Virus record (IMG/VR): IMGVR_UViG_3300025000_000063
Coordinates: 64,001-128,000 of that record
Length of the DNA stretch: 64,000 nt
Direction: 5' to 3' (one strand)
DNA from: a virus
The notes beneath the pieces were generated by a model. It was not told the DNA's origin. It saw nothing but the letters and a program-made list of their open reading frames with translations, and ran no database searches. Both the position numbers and the translations under genes were made by a program. This document shows, piece by piece, positions 48,580 through 58,399 of the stretch (its first letter is position 1; each line of letters starts with the position of its first letter).

Positions 48580-48936
48580 TTAATAATTCCTCTTTTTAGC
48601 CGGAAATACATATAGCTTAGGGGTTCCAGAAATTGCTTTAGCATAAAAAATAGTAGTACCAGGAGGCACCAAATGATCCCAAGAAACCCCCACAACATTA
48701 TTCGATATTTCCGTAGGAGTATCTGATCCATTCGCAGTTAAATATAAATACCAGCCAGAATCGTCCGATAATAAAACGCTAAACCCATAACAAGGTTGCG
48801 TTCCAGTAGTTATTGCCACCGGATCACCTGTCGTGCTCAAGGTGAAAGAAATAGGAGCGTAAATCAGATCCACTCCCGCAAAAACATCCCCGAGTAAAAT
48901 CAATGAAATTACAATAATACAAAATAATTTTTTCAT
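48580..48936 (-). CDS. Small exported beta-rich protein
   Basis: 118 aa with a signal peptide (MKKLFCIIVISLILLGDVFA). The mature part (FTLSTTGDPVAITTGTQPCYGFSVLLSDDSGW) is beta-rich and probably one domain. It is the upstream neighbour of the beta-helix protein and likely acts with it. Confidence 0.62.
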   Translation of the reverse strand: MKKLFCIIVISLILLGDVFAGVDLIYAPISFTLSTTGDPVAITTGTQPCYGFSVLLSDDSGWYLYLTANGSDTPTEISNNVVGVSWDHLVPPGTTIFYAKAISGTPKLYVFPAKKRNY

Positions 48937-48999
48937 TTATATCTCCAATATTTTTCTATTGACTTCCGCAGTTTATCCAAATATACCATAAAGCCCCCC

Positions 49000-49578
49000 T
49001 TACTTATCTTTTTGTAAATCGTCTTTTTTAGCCCAACTCTCTTTATATTTTTGGGAATACCACTGCACGAAAGCCAAACCAAATTCTATCATTTCCGTGG
49101 CGGTCATCTCGTGATTTATATTCGCCTCGTCTCGATATTCAACTTTTGTTGTGGCATCGCCTTTTAATTGTAATGCCAGAGCTGCCACCCCCAGACCCGT
49201 AATATTGATAATATCCCGATCTGACTTAATATCCACAATGCCCTCAATCCCGTCCGGGAATTTATAAGACATCCCGGATTGGATTGTCTGCTCCCGTTTG
49301 GTATTGATTTCAGTGGCCTTCTGTTTTTGTAAGGCCAATACCGAAATTGAAACGACTTGATTACCGAGATCGGTTCGAACCCACCCACCGGCAGAGGTAT
49401 AGAAATAGTGCCCACCCTGCCAGTCATCCGGAATGTTTTCAATTGTTTCGATAACATGATCCACCTGATTGCAGAAAGGCGCGGAAAATCCTGATCCAAC
49501 CAGCTTACCATTAACCCAGGACAGCTCGTCTTCTGCGAATATCACTGTGTTGGTCTTTACGTCTTTGACTACTTTCAT
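49000..49578 (-). CDS. Tail fibre assembly-like protein (DUF4376)
   Basis: 192 aa. The C-terminal half (KATEINTKREQTIQSGMSYKFPDGI ... NHEMTATEMIEFGLAFVQWY) matches DUF4376, found in phage tail fibre or fibre-assembly proteins. It follows the fibre gene at 49578 in transcription order, where chaperones often lie. Confidence 0.68.
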   Translation of the reverse strand: MKVVKDVKTNTVIFAEDELSWVNGKLVGSGFSAPFCNQVDHVIETIENIPDDWQGGHYFYTSAGGWVRTDLGNQVVSISVLALQKQKATEINTKREQTIQSGMSYKFPDGIEGIVDIKSDRDIINITGLGVAALALQLKGDATTKVEYRDEANINHEMTATEMIEFGLAFVQWYSQKYKESWAKKDDLQKDK

Positions 49579-51347
49579 TATCCAACCTCTATCCTATCTG
49601 CATAAATATAATTGCTGTCACCGCCGTTTCTGATAAAAAGCGCCCCGGCCTCATCAAGACCAACCAAATTTTTGTTTGCATACGTTGTACCAGTCCTGCC
49701 TATATCTGTTTTTGATTCAAGAGACAAAACGCAATCTCTGAAAACTGAGCTGCCGACTACTTTTATTTTATAAATTGTGGTTTGACCGCTTTTAAAAGGA
49801 TCAACAGCCAGCAAAAAAGTACTGGAATCTATCTTCGCAAAAGAGTTTTTGTCCATATATTGGGGTACTACACAAGTCCCTAAATATAGAGATTTTTTAA
49901 GGGTAAGTGAGCTGTCATATAGGCCCACCATTAAATCCATAGGAATTGTAGTGGTAACGGTCCCCTGCAAATACGCCACTACAAAATAATCCGCTGATAC
50001 CGCTCGAATAGACGAAATCCCGTTATAAGTGCCTATTACTCCAGCCGATATATACGCAAGCGTGTTCCCTCCCGTCCAAGCTATTTTTTTTACTATGGAA
50101 GTTCCATTGACCTTTGCTGATAAAATCATCGTTGCTGTACTGATAGTGCCTTCCAGCACGTCCGCGCTATAATCACTTGATGCTGCACCGAAATCTGATT
50201 TTTGTTCTGCCGTATTCGACTCAATTGTGGACCCATTCCAATCCAACACCTGGACATAAGTATAGGTCCCGGCATCTGTAGCAGAATTGTAGTACATAAC
50301 GCCTATTTTACCATCAGTGGCGTGCGGATAAATAGGCACTACAGCGAGGGGAAAAGCCGTGCTGAAGGCTGCGGTGTCTTTAAACTCGTGGGTGTCTGTT
50401 AATGCCAGAGTGTTCGTGCCCGGCGTATAGGTGACTGCGCATATTTTACCGTCTTGGTCTGTATCAACATACCCTATAATCCCTACAGTATCGGTCATTC
50501 TGCAACCGGAGACGCCGTTTATCGTGGTAGCGGATATTTCAAGCTGATTAGATTCTGTTATTGCTGGAGTCCCTGGTACCCACGTTAATACCGCGGCGAG
50601 GCCTTTAGTTGCCTCAGCCCATGCAACCAAAACAGTGGTAGGCGTTAATTTGAAGGCATTGATATAATCTGAATTCGCGGAATTTAAAACGGTCTGCACT
50701 CTGGCCAAGAGCAAATCGGCCCAGTCAGAAGCTCTCCAAGAGTCTCCCACCCTGGTTATTCTACCAAAACCTTTAGCATCGATGGCCGCTATAAACACCC
50801 CTGTACTGTCTTTAACTCCGTATTTAAACGCCCCATCGTTAAAAAAATCAAAAAAATCACCGTTTTGCAACACAGCGACGTCTGGAAGAACCACAAACTT
50901 TTCCGCCGCCGTCATGCTCAAATATTGAACAGTTTTAGATGCATACGTTAAAGTTACATCCGCCGCGCTGGTTGTGGTGTCTACCCCGGTCCTTAAATTT
51001 GTTGGGATAACCCACTTGGAGGATGTTCCCGGCACCTCCAGAGTCACATCCGCCACGTATTCCGTTAATGTCCATATCTGATTCAAATGATAGGCCGATG
51101 CCGGGACATTTAAGGCGCCGGTCAAAGAAGAATATAGCCCCACAAAATTAGAGAAAGAAGCTGCATTGGCAGCCGCTTCAATTTCAGGAATCAAGGCGTT
51201 TATGCCGGATATGCTGGCATTCATGTTCACAGCAAGAGTTGACTCATAAGTCAGTTGCTGCGCGGTGTATAAACTAAAATTAGTTTTTTGTCCTCTGATC
51301 GCAACTCCCCCGGTATAAACCGGAATAGGTAATACTGGTGTAGTCAT
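49578..51347 (-). CDS. Tail fibre/receptor-binding protein candidate
   Basis: 589 aa, Thr/Ser/Gly/Val-rich and beta-rich. An N-terminal region (FSLYTAQQLTYESTLAVNMNASISGINALIPEIEAA) could dock to the tail; the remainder has repeated short segments (GKIGVMYYNSATDAG, VGDSWRASDWADLL), possibly a beta-propeller. The adjacent DUF4376 gene supports a fibre role. Confidence 0.62.
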   Translation of the reverse strand: MTTPVLPIPVYTGGVAIRGQKTNFSLYTAQQLTYESTLAVNMNASISGINALIPEIEAAANAASFSNFVGLYSSLTGALNVPASAYHLNQIWTLTEYVADVTLEVPGTSSKWVIPTNLRTGVDTTTSAADVTLTYASKTVQYLSMTAAEKFVVLPDVAVLQNGDFFDFFNDGAFKYGVKDSTGVFIAAIDAKGFGRITRVGDSWRASDWADLLLARVQTVLNSANSDYINAFKLTPTTVLVAWAEATKGLAAVLTWVPGTPAITESNQLEISATTINGVSGCRMTDTVGIIGYVDTDQDGKICAVTYTPGTNTLALTDTHEFKDTAAFSTAFPLAVVPIYPHATDGKIGVMYYNSATDAGTYTYVQVLDWNGSTIESNTAEQKSDFGAASSDYSADVLEGTISTATMILSAKVNGTSIVKKIAWTGGNTLAYISAGVIGTYNGISSIRAVSADYFVVAYLQGTVTTTIPMDLMVGLYDSSLTLKKSLYLGTCVVPQYMDKNSFAKIDSSTFLLAVDPFKSGQTTIYKIKVVGSSVFRDCVLSLESKTDIGRTGTTYANKNLVGLDEAGALFIRNGGDSNYIYADRIEVG

Positions 51348-52265
51348 TTAAACAAACCCCTCAAATGTTATCGAACATTCACTTACCCCCGGACCCGGAA
51401 CCACTATGGAAAAATCCGTGAAAAATCCGTAACCGTTCATAGACGTTATCCCGTAATCTACGTCATCCCCGATAAAAGCAACCCCTACCGCATCCATTTC
51501 CGACAATATAGAATCCACCTCATCAACAAATTCATTTTCGATAATGAGATCCAGTTCAACTTCTCTGGCGCTTGGTCGTTTAGTAAACTCAACCCTACCG
51601 TACTCATCTCGATCAGTTTTGGAAAAAGATAAGCGCCCTATTTTTGGCCCCCACACAGTTTTCCCCAAAGACATCAACTTTCCTACCACAACCGCGCCAG
51701 CTTTGACGGTCTCACCGGAATAAGAAATTGTGATAGTCGTAACCGCATCCGGGTATGGCGGCAAATCAAGATCCACAATTGTTTTGATGTATCGAACCGG
51801 TTTAAAATAGTAATCGTAATAATCATCAACTTCCATGTCAATCGCAGAATGTACTTTACGATAAACCTCACCCTCAACGGGATCAGTCATAACGATAGTC
51901 ACCGTTTCGGCCTCAATATTAAAAATAGCACAGGCGTCTATTATCTCTCCGGGCGTAATTTCCACCACGATTTCATCTGTTGTAACCGTCTGAGAGTTAA
52001 CAAACTCGTCAGACAGCATTTTCCACGGGTTAGTAGCTCCTAAATAAATCCATTTCGGGGTGGCAGATACCCGATCATCCGTTGTATTTGGATCATTCCC
52101 GATATTACTCCCAGCCACACTTTCCCATTCTTCGTGCTGAGCAGCGATCATCACGGTATCCCCCGCGGCATATGTTGTACCCACCGCCCATTCCGGATTA
52201 TCTGTTTCCGGGACATCCGTAGTTGTGTTTACATCTGTTAAAAGGACAGGGATAATGGCTTTCAT
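51348..52265 (-). CDS. Tail tip/distal tail protein candidate
   Basis: 305 aa, directly after the tape measure gene and overlapping it by 4 nt. The N-terminal part (NPEWAVGTTYAAGDTVMI and KWIYLGATNPWKMLSDE) resembles a carbohydrate-binding module of chitinase type; the C-terminal half (KTVWGPKIGRLSFSKTDRDEYGRVEFTKRPSAREVELDLI) is typical of tail-tip proteins of siphophages. Confidence 0.65.
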   Translation of the reverse strand: MKAIIPVLLTDVNTTTDVPETDNPEWAVGTTYAAGDTVMIAAQHEEWESVAGSNIGNDPNTTDDRVSATPKWIYLGATNPWKMLSDEFVNSQTVTTDEIVVEITPGEIIDACAIFNIEAETVTIVMTDPVEGEVYRKVHSAIDMEVDDYYDYYFKPVRYIKTIVDLDLPPYPDAVTTITISYSGETVKAGAVVVGKLMSLGKTVWGPKIGRLSFSKTDRDEYGRVEFTKRPSAREVELDLIIENEFVDEVDSILSEMDAVGVAFIGDDVDYGITSMNGYGFFTDFSIVVPGPGVSECSITFEGFV

Positions 52266-55200
52266 GCAATCACCCTCACTTTCATAGCGTCAACATCGTT
52301 AAACCGCTTCAGCAATTTTGTAGTTTCCAAAGTATTTTTAACCGTTTGATAATTCAAAGTCTCCAGACGCTCTGTCTGTTTTTCAATAGCTTTGACAACG
52401 GCATCATTGTCAGGAAGTTTTTTGTTTGGGATAATCCATTCATCCCCGTGGAAAGTGGCATCCGGCATTTTATACCCAGAATCAGGTCCAGAGATAAACC
52501 CCCCGTCCCGGAACTGCCTGCCCTCGTTCAATCCGTACATCAGGTAATGTTCCAGCCCACTGGCAAATTGCCCGGATTGTACTGCCTGGGCTACGTCTAA
52601 ATTGTTGGCAAGGTATGTGTCCTCTTTCGTCAAAGAGGCGTATCCAGTGGCTCCACGGCCTTCATATTTGCCATACAAGTCATAGTGTTCTTGGCCGCTG
52701 GTAAACTGCCCGGCAGCCACAGCCGCGGCTACGTCAGGATTCGCAGCCAGATAAGCAGCTTCCGGGTCTGCCGTTGTTTGTGCTGTAATCAATGCGGCTT
52801 GGGCAGCAAAGAAGGCTTGCATTAACTGCTCGATGGTTTGGGAGCTGTCCAACAAACTTTTCAAAGTCGCAATTTCTTCCTGCATCCAGGAATTATCCAG
52901 TTCCATTTGTGCTGATTCGTATGCAGCACGGGCAGCGGCAATATCCGTCACGTTGGAAGAAACCCCATTGACTTCGTCCATCAAGCCTTCCAAGTATTCG
53001 GTCTGTTTTTCAGCTTCAGATAATTGATCAACGGCGGAGTCCTCAACCCCAGTCAACAAAACGGAAGTCTTTGCCAAGTCACGGGCATAATCAATCCAAG
53101 AAACTGAAGTGGACTTGGCAGTGTCCAGATACTTTTCCGAAACCGACAATAGGCTGTCTATGGATTCTGTATCCCCTGACATGGCTGAACTTGCCAGAGA
53201 CGACATTTGAGATGCATAAATGCTTTTACCGGTAACGCCGATTGTCCCGGCAGTTGACCACATTTCAGACTTGAAATCTTGCAAACTTTTGATGGCCGGA
53301 GTAAGCGCCGACACGATATCTTGCTGTGCGCTCAGTTCATCGTCTAAAAGACTCAGATAATTTTCTTTGGCCGTGGCCGCCTTATCCTCCAGGATGGATA
53401 ATTCGCTTTCAAGGGCAGATAAATATTCCTGGCCGGCGGAATTCCTGGAAGAAGTAAGAGAATCAATATCTATCCCGGCATTATCAAAAAAGTCATCCCA
53501 TTTTTCGGACAAAGCGTCCACTTCCGAAATAATGCTGGATATATCAAGTTGGTCTATGATGTAAGGCAAATAATCAAACATCTTTTCAACATCACCGCCC
53601 ACGGCATCAAAAACTTCCCCCAGCTTAATATTAAAAGGAGTGATATATTTTTCAATGACTTCGTTTGTCAACGAAACAGCCAAAGAGGAAGATACTGACT
53701 GTTTCATGATATCAGAAATCAAGCTCCCGGTATCTCCACCCATTATTGCCTGTTGCAAGGCCGAGCTTACGTTTGTGGCAGTTAGCCCACTGACCTGCAT
53801 ACCCAAAGCCGTGGTGCGGTTTTTCTCGGCTTCTGTAACTTCTTCCAGCGTAGCCAAAGAATCATTAAGGGCGTCAATCCACGTCTCAAACTGATCAATG
53901 ATTTGAACCAGGGGATCTGTAATTTTTATCAATGGGTCCATCATGGCGTCCATTTCCGTAAAAATACCCATGATCGATTCCAGATTCAAAAAAGCTTGCA
54001 AAGAATCATCACCTAAAGCGGTCATCTGCCCGGAAAACTTTTCCAAGAAATCAGTCGTCCCTTCGACAACCGTATTAAAATCTATAAACGCCTGGAAAAG
54101 ATCCTCATCATCACCCTTTATGGATTCAAAAAAATCAACCCCGAAAGATTCGAACCCGGAACCCATCGTTACCGTTTTTAAACCGTCTAAGATACCTTCA
54201 AAAACATTGTTGCTAACCGCTTCCAGGATTGCGTCGGTATCCATGCCTTCGGTATACACCCAACCCCTATTTTTGGCCCCTGCATCGTATTTTTCCAGAG
54301 TTTCGGCGAATGCCCCGGAAAGTGCTTCATCTACCGCAGCAAACCGAGTATCAAAAAACTCCAAAAGGGTAGCGGAAGATTCCCCACCCATGTCCTGAGC
54401 AAAGAGTTTGTAATTGTATTTGGTTGAGTTAAGACTCCCGGTCGATGGAGATTCTTCCTCCCAAGATCCACCTTGTATCCCTATTGCCGGGGTCGGGTCA
54501 TCTTCAAAGAGAGACGTGATCAACGGGATAGCTATAGCTGCAATAGCCGCATAAGGGGCGAGGGCAGAAAGCGTAGAAGCTATGCCCGCTGTTCCAGCAG
54601 CTTCGGCTCCGGCCGCGACCATATATTCAGCTCCACCATAATAAGCAGCGCTCGTGCCTGCCATGGAAGCGCCTGTCCCGTACCAATTGGAATTACCGAA
54701 TATGCTGGAGCCTACTTTTCCCCCAAGGCCGGTTGTTAGAAAATTTGAAACTCCGCCATTGGCGGCATTGTATAAAGAGTTGGCTCCGGAAGCCGTATTA
54801 AGTAAATTTGACCCTGAACTCGCCATGCTTGAAAATGAAGTTCCGTTCCATGAGGCACCCAAGGCGGAGCCAATTTGCAAACCGATAGGGATCACAAAAT
54901 TCTGGGCAATTATTGAAGCAGCAATCTCATAAAGCATATCCTTGAAAATGCTGACGATCTTATCCGCCATGTTTTCATGATTTTCTATAATATCTTTGAT
55001 GTTGTCTTTTATGGTATCGGAGAAATCCACATAGGCTTCCAAGGCCTTCTCCTGGGATTTTTTATAATCCTCCGCCCATTTATCCCGGGACTTTGCGAGG
55101 TCTTCTTCAGCCTTCTTCCGGTCAGAAACCGCCTTTAATTCTTGTTCTGCCTGATAAGCAATCTGGGCCTCATCGGCCAGGCCCGAATCATCCCACGTCA

Positions 55201-56944
55201 TGCCAATATTGGAAAAACGGTTTTTGAAGTCTTGTTCCTGTTGGGCCAGCTCTCTTTTTAATCTGACAGTTTCATTCAGCACCTTGTTATTTTTGCCAAG
55301 GACTTCTGCTTGTTCTTCGTACCAATTATTTATATCGAGATTCTTGAGCCTGAGTTCTTCGTCTGCATAACCCCCGGTCTGAATTGTGAGCTTTGCGTAT
55401 TCAACATTTAAAAACTTGATGGCTTTATCTGTTTCTTTCAAAGCGTCTTCAGATAGTTTTTGAGCTTTTGCCGCTGTTTCAACAGCCGGGCTGACAGTTG
55501 AAACAACCTTAGTATATTCAGACCACCCTTCCGTTGTCTCGCTTATAGCGTGTTGGGCGCCTTTATTTACCAAACTCATTAACGCCTCGTCATCGCCAAG
55601 AGCTATGGCAGTGGCTATTTTTTTTGTTTCCCCCCCAGGGAATAATTTAGCTCCGATAGCGGCTAATTTAACAGATAAAACCAGCAGCTCTCCCAACGAT
55701 TCAGCAATGCCCTGTAAATTTTCTATAACACCCGGGTCTTTAAGAACGTCAGTAAAATCCTTAATAGCTTTTGTAGCCAAATCCATAAACCCGGAAGCAG
55801 CCATCTTATTTTTGAGTTCTTCCCAAGCTTCAGCGAGTTTATTGGCAGCCTTCACAGATTCATCAATACCGCCTTTAAAGTTCTCATCTAAAGCTTTTCT
55901 AAATTTGGGGAGGAAATCATCAGAGAACACTTCCCCGGCGCTTACCGCTTTATCAAAAGCTTCGACAGTCATACCCATGGCTTTAGCGCCGAGCTGGAAG
56001 GCCCCAGGGATATTATCACCCATCTGGCGCCGGATTTCTTCCATGCTGACCTTACCTTTTGACATCATCTGTTCAAGAGCAAGGAAAGTAAGACCCACTC
56101 TCTCGTTCGATAAGCCAAGAACAGCGCCTGCATTTGACACAGATTTAAAAATTGCCTGGACTTCCTGCATAGGTATCTTAGAAGTCTGAGCAGCGGCGAG
56201 GAAACCTTTATAGCCTTCACGCAAAGTATAAAAGTTTAGGCCTAAGTCGTCAGCGGTTTTTCTTAAAAACTGAAATTGGACGTTGGCGTTCGCAACAGAG
56301 CCAGTAATCTCTTTATAAGCGTTCTCAGACACCTTCGTTGCCCGACCAGCTTCCCAAAGGGCTTCTGACATCTGTTTGATTGGGTATATTACGGCGGCGG
56401 CGAGAACCGAAACGTTTAAAAGTCCGTTTCTAATCCCATTTAATGACGTAAGGAAAGATTTATGGGCAGTTTGGCTCCTGTCAATCTTATTGGCCATAGC
56501 TTCGGCTTGTTTAGCAGTGTGGCCCATCTGCATAGCCAGAGCTTTCAATTCTTTATTAGAAAGCCCGGCTGTTTTACCGATAGACCGTAAAGAAGCTTCG
56601 GCAGTAACCATAGCCTGATTACGGAGCATTTTTTCATTAAGGACTTGAAACTGTTTCCCCGTCATGCCAACCTTGGCCGCAGCTTCCTCCATCCCACTGG
56701 CGATGGCGGCGGACGTAGCCTTAAAGTTTGCAGCCGGGGCTTTTGCACTTTGGGATAACCGAACAAGGGACTCAGATAAATCCTTCATCCCTCGTTCGGC
56801 TTTAGATGGATTTATGGCGTTATTGAGGGCATTGGATACCTCAGTACCACCTTTTTTAGCGATGCTTCTTAAGGCAACAATGTCGCGCTCAAAAGTCGTA
56901 GTATTACCGCGAACATCTACGTATATACTGCCGATGCTACCCAT
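52262..56944 (-). CDS. Tape measure protein
   Basis: 1560 aa, the longest gene, in the standard place between the tail chaperones and the tip. The core TMP domain is at about residues 210-350 (LGLNFYTLREGYKGFLAAAQTSKIP, VSMEEIRRQMGDNIPGAFQLGAKAMGM). Long helical stretches and a hydrophobic segment (GIASTLSALAPYAAIAAIAIPLITS) follow. Two copies of a YLAxNPDVAxAVxxGQF...GxxEGR repeat lie near the C-terminus, as in bacterial surface proteins. It sets tail length. Confidence 0.92.
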   Translation of the reverse strand: MGSIGSIYVDVRGNTTTFERDIVALRSIAKKGGTEVSNALNNAINPSKAERGMKDLSESLVRLSQSAKAPAANFKATSAAIASGMEEAAAKVGMTGKQFQVLNEKMLRNQAMVTAEASLRSIGKTAGLSNKELKALAMQMGHTAKQAEAMANKIDRSQTAHKSFLTSLNGIRNGLLNVSVLAAAVIYPIKQMSEALWEAGRATKVSENAYKEITGSVANANVQFQFLRKTADDLGLNFYTLREGYKGFLAAAQTSKIPMQEVQAIFKSVSNAGAVLGLSNERVGLTFLALEQMMSKGKVSMEEIRRQMGDNIPGAFQLGAKAMGMTVEAFDKAVSAGEVFSDDFLPKFRKALDENFKGGIDESVKAANKLAEAWEELKNKMAASGFMDLATKAIKDFTDVLKDPGVIENLQGIAESLGELLVLSVKLAAIGAKLFPGGETKKIATAIALGDDEALMSLVNKGAQHAISETTEGWSEYTKVVSTVSPAVETAAKAQKLSEDALKETDKAIKFLNVEYAKLTIQTGGYADEELRLKNLDINNWYEEQAEVLGKNNKVLNETVRLKRELAQQEQDFKNRFSNIGMTWDDSGLADEAQIAYQAEQELKAVSDRKKAEEDLAKSRDKWAEDYKKSQEKALEAYVDFSDTIKDNIKDIIENHENMADKIVSIFKDMLYEIAASIIAQNFVIPIGLQIGSALGASWNGTSFSSMASSGSNLLNTASGANSLYNAANGGVSNFLTTGLGGKVGSSIFGNSNWYGTGASMAGTSAAYYGGAEYMVAAGAEAAGTAGIASTLSALAPYAAIAAIAIPLITSLFEDDPTPAIGIQGGSWEEESPSTGSLNSTKYNYKLFAQDMGGESSATLLEFFDTRFAAVDEALSGAFAETLEKYDAGAKNRGWVYTEGMDTDAILEAVSNNVFEGILDGLKTVTMGSGFESFGVDFFESIKGDDEDLFQAFIDFNTVVEGTTDFLEKFSGQMTALGDDSLQAFLNLESIMGIFTEMDAMMDPLIKITDPLVQIIDQFETWIDALNDSLATLEEVTEAEKNRTTALGMQVSGLTATNVSSALQQAIMGGDTGSLISDIMKQSVSSSLAVSLTNEVIEKYITPFNIKLGEVFDAVGGDVEKMFDYLPYIIDQLDISSIISEVDALSEKWDDFFDNAGIDIDSLTSSRNSAGQEYLSALESELSILEDKAATAKENYLSLLDDELSAQQDIVSALTPAIKSLQDFKSEMWSTAGTIGVTGKSIYASQMSSLASSAMSGDTESIDSLLSVSEKYLDTAKSTSVSWIDYARDLAKTSVLLTGVEDSAVDQLSEAEKQTEYLEGLMDEVNGVSSNVTDIAAARAAYESAQMELDNSWMQEEIATLKSLLDSSQTIEQLMQAFFAAQAALITAQTTADPEAAYLAANPDVAAAVAAGQFTSGQEHYDLYGKYEGRGATGYASLTKEDTYLANNLDVAQAVQSGQFASGLEHYLMYGLNEGRQFRDGGFISGPDSGYKMPDATFHGDEWIIPNKKLPDNDAVVKAIEKQTERLETLNYQTVKNTLETTKLLKRFNDVDAMKVRVIA

Positions 56945-57208
56945 TTATTTATTCTGTTCCTTCCTGGCTTCGTGCTGTTTAGCGATCATATGTCTCCCCA
57001 CCACAACAACCTTTTCAAAACAATCCTGCCTGTCTTCGATTTCATACAGGTCCATGGCGGAGTGAATAGCCATTTGATTCAAAGCTACCGCCCCTCCCAT
57101 ACCAAAGATTACCTGATCCTCGACTTTAAAATAAATAAATTCAGCATCTTCATTTTCCGGTAAAAGAGGTGGAACACATGCTTTGCAGTCGTCTATGCTC
57201 CACCGCAT
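56945..57208 (-). CDS. Downstream tail-chaperone frame (DUF1799-like, gpT)
   Basis: 87 aa, with GMGGAVALNQMAIHSAMDLYEIED as in DUF1799 proteins. It lies in the -1 frame relative to the gene upstream and can be joined to it by slippage at an A7 run (57223-57217). Expressed as the C-terminal part of a gpGT-type fusion that helps assemble the tail around the tape measure. An independent ATG exists at 57208. Confidence 0.78.
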   Translation of the reverse strand: MRWSIDDCKACVPPLLPENEDAEFIYFKVEDQVIFGMGGAVALNQMAIHSAMDLYEIEDRQDCFEKVVVVGRHMIAKQHEARKEQNK

Positions 57209-57213
57209 TCCCT

Positions 57214-57690
57214 TTATTTTTTTACAATTTTCACATTTTGGCTTCCCTGGGTCCCGGATTCTTTCGATCCGGGCAAGGAGTTTTTTCTAGAAGCTTCCTT
57301 GTTGGCCTCTTCTTCCTCTATCATTTTTCCGTGACATTCAGTCACATAATCCGCCAGATCCGGCACAACAGATAAAAGCTTAATTTTACCAGCCTGACCA
57401 AATTTCAGAGGAACCACGCCGTCTTCGTCTTCATAAAACCCTTCCCACCCAATGACGGCCTTCATAAACAGATGCTCGTTCATTTTGTAATGCTCAGACA
57501 GCATTTCAGGCTTCATGGAGCCGGAATCATCTGCCGAATAAGTGGTCTTGAAAGAGGACATCAAAAGCCCTTTTCTTTCACCGGGCGTCAGCAGACGGAT
57601 TTTAATAGTTGCGTCCGTTTCCGGCGCGCCAGCCATATCAGAAACCTTAATTTCACATTCTTTACTCTTGTAAATTTTTCCCAAAAACAT
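57214..57690 (-). CDS. Tail assembly chaperone (gpG-like)
   Basis: 158 aa from the ATG at 57690 (GGGAGA upstream). It has GKIYKSKECEIKVSDMAGA, IKIRLLTPGERKGLL and a charged C-terminal tail ending VKIVKK. The last two codons plus one base form A AAA AAA directly before TAA, a perfect slip site; -1 slippage gives VKIVKK-IKG-MRWSIDD and on through the next frame. Confidence 0.78.
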   Translation of the reverse strand: MFLGKIYKSKECEIKVSDMAGAPETDATIKIRLLTPGERKGLLMSSFKTTYSADDSGSMKPEMLSEHYKMNEHLFMKAVIGWEGFYEDEDGVVPLKFGQAGKIKLLSVVPDLADYVTECHGKMIEEEEANKEASRKNSLPGSKESGTQGSQNVKIVKK

Positions 57691-57786
57691 AATGTTTTCT
57701 CCCGTTATATCCCGGTTATTAATGCCCACCCGGGAAAGTGCCGGGTACACTTCTTTTCCGTCATGACGGCCCAGGTGAGCAAGGTG

Positions 57787-58242
57787 TTAATTGGCTTTGA
57801 CCATTACACCGGAAACCTTGGCAGTGAAGCTGATTGTACCGAGCCCTGATTTGTCCATGCCGATATTAAAGCTGGTAATTCTCAGACTTGACGGAATTGT
57901 CGGCTGGCTGACTGACAAAGCGCCAGGCGCAAACCATCCGGTGGTCTGACATGCTTCATAATAACTGGTCGTGTTGTAATAAAGCCGCATACTGGTAAGC
58001 GGGGTGTTATTGAGATTCGCCACCTGCAAGGCAACCTGACCAGTTGTGTCGGTGGGCTCAAAATGCCCGGAAAAAGAGATTGACCCGCCGTCTTTCATTC
58101 CGTATTCAAAAGTCTTCCAGGTGCTGCCGAATTCTGAAGCGTCAAACTCATCGGTCGTAATTCCATCGATGCTCCATTGTCCCATGCCTAAAATTGTTGC
58201 GGTCCCCAATGAGACCTTTCCATCTTTTCCTACAATTGCCAT
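57787..58242 (-). CDS. Major tail (tube) protein
   Basis: 151 aa. GKVSLGTATILGMGQWSIDG, DGGSISFSGHFEPTDTTGQVALQ and the C-terminal GTISFTAKVSGVM are in line with small siphophage tail tube proteins, and the gene sits just upstream of the tail chaperones. AGGAGA precedes the ATG. Confidence 0.75.
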   Translation of the reverse strand: MAIVGKDGKVSLGTATILGMGQWSIDGITTDEFDASEFGSTWKTFEYGMKDGGSISFSGHFEPTDTTGQVALQVANLNNTPLTSMRLYYNTTSYYEACQTTGWFAPGALSVSQPTIPSSLRITSFNIGMDKSGLGTISFTAKVSGVMVKAN

Positions 58243-58280
58243 TTCGGAATCTCCTATTGTTTGACGTTAAGTTCGGGCAT

Positions 58281-58327
58281 AAAAAAAAGAGGACGAATAT
58301 GATGATTACGGCACCGTAATTGCCCTC
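58281..58327 (-). terminator. Rho-independent terminator, leftward
   Basis: On the minus strand AGAGG (58327-58323) pairs with CCTCT, with an inner ATTACG/CGTAAT stem, followed by eight T. It follows the glycosyltransferase gene and precedes the tail tube gene, so the tail tube unit needs readthrough or its own promoter, which I could not identify. Confidence 0.7.
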
Positions 58328-58399
58328 TCTATTTATCTTACGTCATCCCTCAGTCTGGCCGAACTTTGGGAATCACCCGAATTTTTTATTTAAAAGGTT

